This document shows positions 6,138 through 10,463 of a stretch of DNA of 10,463 nt, piece after piece. Location of the stretch: contig JAFTBD010000100.1 of assembly GCA_017455385.1 (NCBI GenBank), positions 1 through 10,463 of the forward strand, given 5' to 3'. How positions within the stretch are numbered: the first letter of the stretch is position 1; the number at the start of each line of letters is the position of its first letter. This DNA is from Clostridia bacterium (GTDB lineage: Bacteria; Bacillota; Clostridia; Christensenellales; CAG-1252). Below the pieces are notes generated by a model. The model saw nothing but the letters and a program-made list of their open reading frames with translations, ran no database searches and was not told where the DNA came from. Position numbers and translations under genes: made by a program.

Positions 6138-6877
6138 AGCAGGAAAAAACTCACGATACCAAGCACGAACGTATAGACCGCGAAGGGGAGCATCCTCATT
6201 CTCTTTTCGAGCATGAATTTCGCCGCGAAGAGTCCCGACAGAAGCGCCACGACCGACGCGAGAAGAAGCTCCGTCACCGTCACCCCTTCGACCGAGAATC
6301 CGCTTTTTACTCCCTCAATGAGGAATCCACCCGCGATCACGGGGATCGACATCAGGAAAGAAAAAGCGGTCGCCCGCTCCCTGTCCACCCCGCACATACG
6401 GAGCGCGGAAATGGTGGCGCCGCTACGGGAGATCCCCGGCAATACGGCGACCCCCTGCACCGCCCCGACAAGGAGGCTGCTTCCTATTGAAATGTCCCTT
6501 GAGCGTCCCTTGGAGAAGGTGTCGCCGAGAACAAGGAGACAAGTCGTCGCGAGAAAGCAAAAAGGGAGCATCGCCCCCTCCGTCAGCGCAGGGCAAAACG
6601 CCTCGAAGGCGAGCGCGATGACTACCGTCGGGACGGACGCCGCAATGAGGTATTTGAGATCCCCGCGGACGGGATGACGCACGACCGCCCACACTTCCCT
6701 TCGCATGGTGACGAGCACGGCGAGCAACGTGGCGAGATGGAGCGTAAGATTCAGAAAGACGGACGGCGGCGCAAAAGACAGACGCTCCAATAGTATCAAA
6801 TGTCCGCTGCTCGACACGGGCAGAAACTCCGTCAACCCCTGCACCAAACCGAAAAGGATCGCTCGCCAAATCGTCAT
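6134..6877 (-). CDS. uppP: Undecaprenyl-diphosphatase UppP (BacA)
   Basis: UppP removes a phosphate from undecaprenyl diphosphate at the membrane, recycling the lipid carrier for peptidoglycan and other wall polymers; extra copies give bacitracin resistance. The product is 247 residues from the ATG at 6877, slightly shorter than E. coli BacA (273). Both signature motifs are present: QGLTEFLPVSSSGHLIL (about 13-29), with the catalytic Glu and Ser/His, and LPGISRSGATIS (about 146-157), with the essential Arg. About seven to eight hydrophobic helices span the protein. The frame extends three codons to a GTG at 6886, but that GTG lies inside the strong ribosome binding site, so the ATG is preferred. 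It is a single gene, convergent with the acyltransferase and divergent from ychF. No convincing SigA promoter was found in the 120 nt upstream, and no terminator follows it. Confidence 0.96.
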   Translation of the reverse strand: MTIWRAILFGLVQGLTEFLPVSSSGHLILLERLSFAPPSVFLNLTLHLATLLAVLVTMRREVWAVVRHPVRGDLKYLIAASVPTVVIALAFEAFCPALTEGAMLPFCFLATTCLLVLGDTFSKGRSRDISIGSSLLVGAVQGVAVLPGISRSGATISALRMCGVDRERATAFSFLMSIPVIAGGFLIEGVKSGFSVEGVTVTELLLASVVALLSGLFAAKFMLEKRMRMLPFAVYTFVLGIVSFFLL

Positions 6878-6883
6878 AGAAAT

Positions 6884-6892
6884 CACCCCTCC
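6884..6892 (-). promoter_or_regulatory. Ribosome binding site deciding the uppP start
   Basis: The minus strand reads GGAGGGGTGAT just before the ATG at 6877. The GGAGG and GGTGAT parts both match the 3' end of 16S rRNA. A GTG in the same frame (6886) overlaps this purine block and would have almost no spacing, so initiation at the ATG is far more likely. Confidence 0.75.
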
Positions 6893-6915
6893 CTACGCAT
6901 TTTACTTGAATTTTA

Positions 6916-6944
6916 TTGATTTCCGCGCGCGGAAACTGTATAAT
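6916..6944 (+). promoter_or_regulatory. SigA-type promoter of ychF-argS
   Basis: The plus strand reads TTGATT (6916-6921), a 17-nt spacer, then TATAAT (6939-6944): four of six and six of six consensus positions. Transcription should start near 6951, giving a leader of about 48 nt before the ychF ATG. Nearly the whole spacer is taken up by a 16-bp palindrome, listed separately. Confidence 0.78.
6920..6935 (+). promoter_or_regulatory. Perfect 16-bp palindrome in the ychF-argS promoter spacer (operator candidate)
   Basis: TTTCCGCGCGCGGAAA is identical to its reverse complement. It starts on the last two bases of the -35 box and ends 3 nt before the -10 box, so a dimeric protein bound here would block RNA polymerase. 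It also lies about 50 bp upstream of uppP on the other strand and could affect both genes. The alternating GC core could alternatively favour an altered helix form. I recognise no regulator with this exact site. The palindrome is seen directly; the operator role is inferred. Confidence 0.5.
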
Positions 6945-6985
6945 AACCTTACATTTTACGAAACGTCATCGGCATTTATGCCGAA

Positions 6986-6990
6986 AAGGA
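6986..6990 (+). promoter_or_regulatory. Ribosome binding site deciding the ychF start
   Basis: AAGGA lies 8 nt before the ATG at 6999. An in-frame ATG at 6978 would add seven residues (MPKRKWK) but lies upstream of this site and has no purine-rich sequence of its own. The family begins MKxGIVGLPNVGKS, which agrees with 6999. Confidence 0.75.
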
Positions 6991-6998
6991 AGTGGAAA

Positions 6999-8090
6999 AT
7001 GAAACTCGGTATCGTAGGACTGCCCAACGTCGGCAAATCAACTCTCTTCAACGCGATCACATCCGCCGGGGCGGAATGTCAGAATTATCCTTTCTGCACC
7101 ATCGAGCCCAACGTGGGCGTCGTTCCCGTCCCCGACAAGAGGGTGGACGACCTCGCCGCGCTGTATAATTCTCAAAAAGTCACCCCTGCCGTCCTTGAAT
7201 TCGTGGATATCGCGGGACTGGTGAAGGGCGCGTCCAAAGGCGAAGGTCTCGGGAATAAATTCCTCTCCCACATCCGCGAAGTGGACGCCATCACCCACGT
7301 GGTGCGCTGTTACGACGACCCCAACGTGGAGCACGTGGAGGGACGTATCTGCCCGAAAGAAGACATCGAGATCATCGACACGGAGCTCATCCTCTCCGAC
7401 CTCGAGAGCGTAGAGAAGCGCCTCCAAAAAGTGCGCACGCAGGCGAAAAGCGGCGACAAGAAGTACCTGCCCGAGATCGAGATGCTGGAGAAGATGTACG
7501 ATCACCTCGCCGCAGGCAACCCCGGCAGGAGCATCCAAGCCTCCGAAGAGGAAGCCGCCTACTACGACACCCTCTTCCTCCTGACCACCAAGAAGGTCAT
7601 CTACGTGGCGAATATCGCGGAAAGCGACATCGGCAAGGAAGACAACGACTATGTCAAGCAAGTGCGCGAGATCGCCGCACGCGAGAACGCGAAGGTCATC
7701 AAACTCTCCGCGAAGGTGGAGGCGGAGCTCTCCGCCCTCGACAAGGAAGATCGCGACATCTTCCGCGAGGAGCTCGGCATCGAGGAGAGCGGTCTCTCCC
7801 TCCTCATCACCGCGGGCTACGAGCTCTTGGGGCTCATCTCCTTCCTCACCGCAGGAGAGAAAGAGACGCGCGCCTGGACCATCAAGAAAGGTACGAAGGC
7901 ACCCCAAGCGGCGGGCAAGATCCACACCGACTTCGAGCGCGGCTTCATTCGCGCGGAAGTGGTTTCCTACGAGGATCTGATGGCGTACGGCTCGCTGACC
8001 GTCGCGAGAGAAAAAGGCAAAGTAAGGAGCGAAGGGAAGGACTATATCATGAAAGACGGAGACGTGGTGCTCTTCCGCTTCAACGTATAA
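6999..8090 (+). CDS. ychF: Redox-responsive ATPase/GTPase YchF (OLA1 family)
   Basis: YchF is a ribosome-associated P-loop protein of the Obg group that prefers ATP. It is reported to act in translation and in restraining the oxidative stress response. The 363-residue length is exactly usual. The G1 loop is GLPNVGKS (7-14), the switch I region has QNYPFCTIEPNVGVV (28-42) and G3 is DIAGL (70-74). The G4 position reads NIAE (205-208) in place of NKxD; this NxxE form is what shifts the family to ATP. A helical coiled insertion spans about 130-175 and a TGS domain takes up the last 80 residues or so. The start at 6999 is set by the AAGGA site. It shares a promoter with argS, which begins 1 nt after its stop. 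Confidence 0.97.
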   Translation: MKLGIVGLPNVGKSTLFNAITSAGAECQNYPFCTIEPNVGVVPVPDKRVDDLAALYNSQKVTPAVLEFVDIAGLVKGASKGEGLGNKFLSHIREVDAITHVVRCYDDPNVEHVEGRICPKEDIEIIDTELILSDLESVEKRLQKVRTQAKSGDKKYLPEIEMLEKMYDHLAAGNPGRSIQASEEEAAYYDTLFLLTTKKVIYVANIAESDIGKEDNDYVKQVREIAARENAKVIKLSAKVEAELSALDKEDRDIFREELGIEESGLSLLITAGYELLGLISFLTAGEKETRAWTIKKGTKAPQAAGKIHTDFERGFIRAEVVSYEDLMAYGSLTVAREKGKVRSEGKDYIMKDGDVVLFRFNV

Positions 8091-8091
8091 T

Positions 8092-9780
8092 ATGGATCGC
8101 AATGAGCAGATAGCCGCCCTCATCGACATCGAGGGCGTCACGAAAGAAGAGATCGTCGCCCTCTTGACCACCCCGAAGGATCTCGCCTTCGCGGACGTGG
8201 CTCTCCCCTGCTTCCGTTTCGCGAAAGCACTCCGCAAGTCCCCCGTGGATATTGCCAAGGAGCTCGCGGACAAGATCTCGGCGGATCTGCCGCCCTATCT
8301 CCTGTCCTGCACCGCGCTGAACGGGTACCTGAATTTCAAATTCTCCCGCTCGAATATGGCGGAAGAGACCTTACTGCGCGTTTTGGATGAGAAAGAGAGC
8401 TATGGCAAGAGCGACATCGGCGCGGGCAAGACCATTTGCATCGACTTCTCCTCCGTCAATATCGCCAAGCCTTTCCACATCGGACACCTCTCCTCCACCG
8501 TCATCGGCGGGGCGCTGTCCCGTATCTTCAAGACCCTCGGCTATAACGTCGTGCGCATCAATCACCTCGGCGACTGGGGCACCCAGTTCGGCAAGATGAT
8601 CGTCGCCTACAAAAAGTGGGGCGAGGGCGCGGACATCGAGAAAGGCGGCGTCAAAGCATTGCATCAGCTCTACGTCCGTTTCCACCAAGAAGCGGAGAAG
8701 GACGAGTCCCTGAACGACCTCGGCAGGCATTGGTTCAAGCTGATCGAGGACGGCAACGAGGAGGCGCTCGCTCTCTTCACGCAGTTCAAGGCGGTCAGCC
8801 TCGCCGAAGCGAAGCGCGTCTACGACAGGCTCGGCATCGAATTCGACAGTTATGCGGGCGAGAGTTTTTATAACGATAAAATGCAGCCCGTTCTCGATCT
8901 TCTGGAGGAGAAAGGGCTCCTCGTGGAATCGGACGGCGCGAAAGTCGTGGAAGTGGGCGAAGGGATGCCCCCTTGCCTCTTGGTGCGCTCGGACGGCGCC
9001 ACCCTCTATGCCACCCGTGACCTCGCGGCGGCTTTCTATCGCAAGAAGACCTACGACTTCGACAAATGTCTGTATGTCGTGGCGTATCAGCAAAACCTGC
9101 ATTTCAAGCAAGTATTCAAGGTGCTGGAGCTCCTCGGCGAGCCGTGGGCGAAAGACCTCGAGCACGTGAATTTCGGCATGGTGTCCCTTGCGGACGGCAC
9201 GATGAGCAGTCGTCAAGGCAAGGTGGTCTATCTCGAAGACGCCCTGAATTCCGCCGTGGAGAAGGCGCGTTCCATCATCGAGGAGAAGAATCCCTCTTTG
9301 GAGAATAAAGACGTCATCGCCGAGCAAGTGGGCGTGGGCGCAGTTGTCTTCGGCGCGCTCGTCAATAACCGCATCAAAGACATCACCTTCAGCTACGACA
9401 AAATGTTGAATTTCGACGGAGAGACCTGTCCCTACGTGCAATACACGCACGCGCGCTGCGCCAGCCTCATCGAGAAAGCGGGCGGCTTCGACGTCAAGAA
9501 AGCCGACTTCTCCTGCCTCGAGAACGCGCACGAGATCGTCAGCGCCATAGCCGCCTACGGCGATATGATACGCGCCGCCGCCGACAAGCGCGAGCCCAGC
9601 GTCATCACCCGCCACGTGATCGATCTCGCGGAGCTATTCAATAAGTATTACATCGATAACCGCATCCTGAATGCGGAAGATGGGGTGAAGAACGCCCGCC
9701 TCGCGCTGACCTTCGCCGTCAAGCAGGTGATCGCGAATTCACTCGCTCTTCTCGGGATCTCCGTTCCCGACAAAATGTAA
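8092..9780 (+). CDS. argS: Arginyl-tRNA synthetase
   Basis: ArgS is a class I aminoacyl-tRNA synthetase that charges tRNA-Arg in the cytoplasm. The 562-residue product covers the whole family. An N-terminal Add-1-type domain lies at about 1-100. The class I signature FHIGH (128-132) is followed by NHLGDWGTQFGKM (157-169), very typical of ArgS. The KMSKS position reads SSRQGK (372-377), a common ArgS variant. The helical DALR anticodon-binding domain fills about 440-562, with YVQYTHAR near its start and the usual C-terminal methionine (PDKM). The ATG lies 1 nt after the ychF stop and has no ribosome binding site in front of it, so it is probably translated by coupling to ychF. The nearest downstream terminator is about 300 nt away, so the mRNA likely runs antisense to the small gene at 9739-9951. 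Confidence 0.98.
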   Translation: MDRNEQIAALIDIEGVTKEEIVALLTTPKDLAFADVALPCFRFAKALRKSPVDIAKELADKISADLPPYLLSCTALNGYLNFKFSRSNMAEETLLRVLDEKESYGKSDIGAGKTICIDFSSVNIAKPFHIGHLSSTVIGGALSRIFKTLGYNVVRINHLGDWGTQFGKMIVAYKKWGEGADIEKGGVKALHQLYVRFHQEAEKDESLNDLGRHWFKLIEDGNEEALALFTQFKAVSLAEAKRVYDRLGIEFDSYAGESFYNDKMQPVLDLLEEKGLLVESDGAKVVEVGEGMPPCLLVRSDGATLYATRDLAAAFYRKKTYDFDKCLYVVAYQQNLHFKQVFKVLELLGEPWAKDLEHVNFGMVSLADGTMSSRQGKVVYLEDALNSAVEKARSIIEEKNPSLENKDVIAEQVGVGAVVFGALVNNRIKDITFSYDKMLNFDGETCPYVQYTHARCASLIEKAGGFDVKKADFSCLENAHEIVSAIAAYGDMIRAAADKREPSVITRHVIDLAELFNKYYIDNRILNAEDGVKNARLALTFAVKQVIANSLALLGISVPDKM

Positions 9781-9951
9781 GGAGATCTCCTCCGCGTATT
9801 CCGCGATCCTGTAAACGCGGATGGGCATCGGTCTGTGACAGTCGAAATAGAGGACGAGCACCTGCTCTCCGCCCCGTTCCGTCCGTTCATATCCGACGAG
9901 GTGCCCTTCGCGGATGAGCCGCTTCGCTACGGCGTGATAATTGTAGTACAT
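9739..9951 (-). CDS. Small conserved-looking protein of unknown function (70 aa)
   Basis: I cannot name this protein. It has 70 residues, mixed charge and no signal peptide or membrane segment. It has a compact, folded-looking pattern: YYNYHAVAKRLIREGHLVGYE (2-22), a probable helix-strand; VLVLYF (31-36), a strand; and PMPIRVYRIAEYAEEI (41-56), a helix ending. Codon choice (ATC, CTC, CGC, GAC) resembles the neighbouring genes, which supports a real gene. The ATG at 9951 has no obvious ribosome binding site. A weak extended -10 (TGGTATCAT on the minus strand) lies around 9980-9988. Its last 14 codons overlap the 3' end of argS tail to tail by 42 bp, and argS transcripts probably run through it as antisense. 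The last residues are therefore constrained by argS and may not matter for function. Confidence 0.6.
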   Translation of the reverse strand: MYYNYHAVAKRLIREGHLVGYERTERGGEQVLVLYFDCHRPMPIRVYRIAEYAEEISLHFVGNGDPEKSE

Positions 9952-10152
9952 ACGGATAGTTTGCGCAAAACGCGCCTATGATACCATAAACGGGAAAAGA
10001 CGAAAAAAAACACGGTAATCTCTATTCTCTTTATCTTCGTTGTCGACTTATTTCTTCAAATTTTTTTACATACAAAAAGAGATGGAAGGTTGCCCTTCCA
10101 TCTCTTTTTATTCATTGTTTTCGGTCACGTAAGGAAAGCTCTCCCATTTGCA
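9952..10152. other. Intergenic region between the 70-aa gene and the acidic-protein gene
   Basis: This AT-rich stretch holds the possible promoter of the 70-aa gene on its left and the two-way terminator at 10074-10109. Homopolymer runs (eight A at about 10003-10010, seven T at about 10061-10067) occur without hairpins next to them and are not called terminators. I see no further gene or structured RNA. Confidence 0.6.
10074..10109. terminator. Bidirectional intrinsic terminator shared by argS and the acidic-protein gene
   Basis: AAAAAGAGATGGAAGG (10074-10089) pairs perfectly with CCTTCCATCTCTTTTT (10094-10109) around a TTGC loop. The core is an 11-bp stem, and each strand has a flanking T run, so it can stop transcription from the left (ychF-argS) and from the right (the acidic-protein gene, whose stop codon is 44 nt away). 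Confidence 0.93.
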
Positions 10153-10455
10153 TCACTTGTCTTCGTCTTCGTCGTCCTCGTCCTCTTCCTCTTCGTCGTC
10201 ATCCTCGACGTCGTCCACGTTGGTGTCGAATCCGTAGAGCGCATCCTCGTCTTCTTCGTCTTCATATTCCGAGACTTCCTCTTCTTCCTCGTCGCCGAAG
10301 CCGTCGTCCTCATCGTCCGCGATGGGCACGTCGAGCTCCTCGTCCTCTTCGATGATGTCCTCGGTCTCCTCCGTATCTTCGGTCTCCTCCCATTCCTCCT
10401 CTTCCGACATATCTTTGCTGTCCAGCTCTTGTCTGCAATTCTCGCAGTACTCCAT
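10153..10455 (-). CDS. Extremely acidic small protein with N-terminal CxxC pair; start may lie beyond window edge
   Basis: I do not recognise this as a named family. From the ATG at 10455 it has 100 residues, of which 61 are Asp or Glu and only 3 are Lys or Arg. The N-terminus, MEYCENCRQEL, contains a CxxC pair (Cys4 and Cys7) like half of a zinc ribbon; no second pair is visible. Acidic runs follow, broken by short hydrophobic islands: IIEEDEELDVPIA (34-46), DGFG (51-54) and DALYGFDTNV (71-80). No membrane helix is present. The frame stays open through the 8 nt to the window edge and no ribosome binding site fits in them, so the true start may be upstream. Acidic tails of this kind occur in RNA polymerase delta subunit and in nucleic-acid mimics, but nothing here proves either. 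A strong terminator follows. Confidence 0.65.
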   Translation of the reverse strand: MEYCENCRQELDSKDMSEEEEWEETEDTEETEDIIEEDEELDVPIADDEDDGFGDEEEEEVSEYEDEEDEDALYGFDTNVDDVEDDDEEEEDEDDEDEDK

Positions 10456-10463
10456 GTCGTCGC

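Noticed and set aside
6705..6998. N-terminal extension of ychF to an upstream start
   Set aside because: The extension runs through the promoter, the palindrome and the 5' part of uppP on the other strand. The ribosome binding site at 6986-6990 and the family N-terminus both point to 6999.
7038..9615. Long minus-strand frames opposite ychF (7038-8273) and argS (8371-9615)
   Set aside because: They are mirror frames produced by third-position GC bias; the plus-strand genes are beyond doubt.
10153..10420. Tandem DNA repeat or CRISPR-like array in the TCNTCN-rich stretch
   Set aside because: The repetition is only at the codon level (GAN codons for Asp and Glu). There are no regular repeat units or spacers.

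Overview
The window looks like chromosomal housekeeping DNA from a bacterium of the phylum Bacillota, probably a spore-forming Clostridia lineage. The signs are a lysine (L-box) riboswitch, a YyaC-type sporulation protein, consensus SigA-type promoters, intrinsic terminators and purine-rich Shine-Dalgarno sites. Coding DNA favours C or G at third codon positions while intergenic DNA is AT-rich. That bias produces long antisense open frames opposite nearly every real gene. I could not place the organism below class level from the sequence alone.

Layout, left to right. (1) 1-1007, minus: an NhaC-superfamily transporter cut by the left edge. Its roughly 280-nt leader carries a canonical lysine aptamer (1123-1285), an antiterminator/terminator switch and a near-perfect promoter (1297-1325), so the gene is very likely a lysine transporter. 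(2) 1423-3426, minus: ftsH, with its own promoter upstream and a strong terminator downstream. (3) 3555-4013, minus: a YyaC-like sporulation protein with a possible SigF-type promoter. (4) 4136-6137, plus: a CvpA-like membrane protein followed 4 nt later by an HxxxDG acyltransferase. (5) 6134-6877, minus: uppP, whose stop codon overlaps that of the acyltransferase. (6) 6999-9780, plus: ychF and argS, 1 nt apart, behind a promoter whose spacer holds a 16-bp perfect palindrome. (7) 9739-9951, minus: a 70-residue protein of unknown function, overlapping the 3' end of argS. (8) 10153-10455, minus: an extremely acidic small protein with a CxxC pair, ending at a two-way terminator shared with argS.

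The genes do not form one system. They cover membrane protein quality control (FtsH), cell-wall lipid carrier recycling (UppP), translation (YchF, ArgS), sporulation (YyaC) and lysine transport, plus three poorly understood small or membrane-linked genes. I found no mobile element, CRISPR array, tRNA or rRNA, and nothing that convinces me of a new multi-gene system. The best items for a second look are the riboswitch-transporter pair, the palindromic operator candidate in the ychF-argS promoter, the acidic CxxC protein, and the coupled CvpA/acyltransferase pair.
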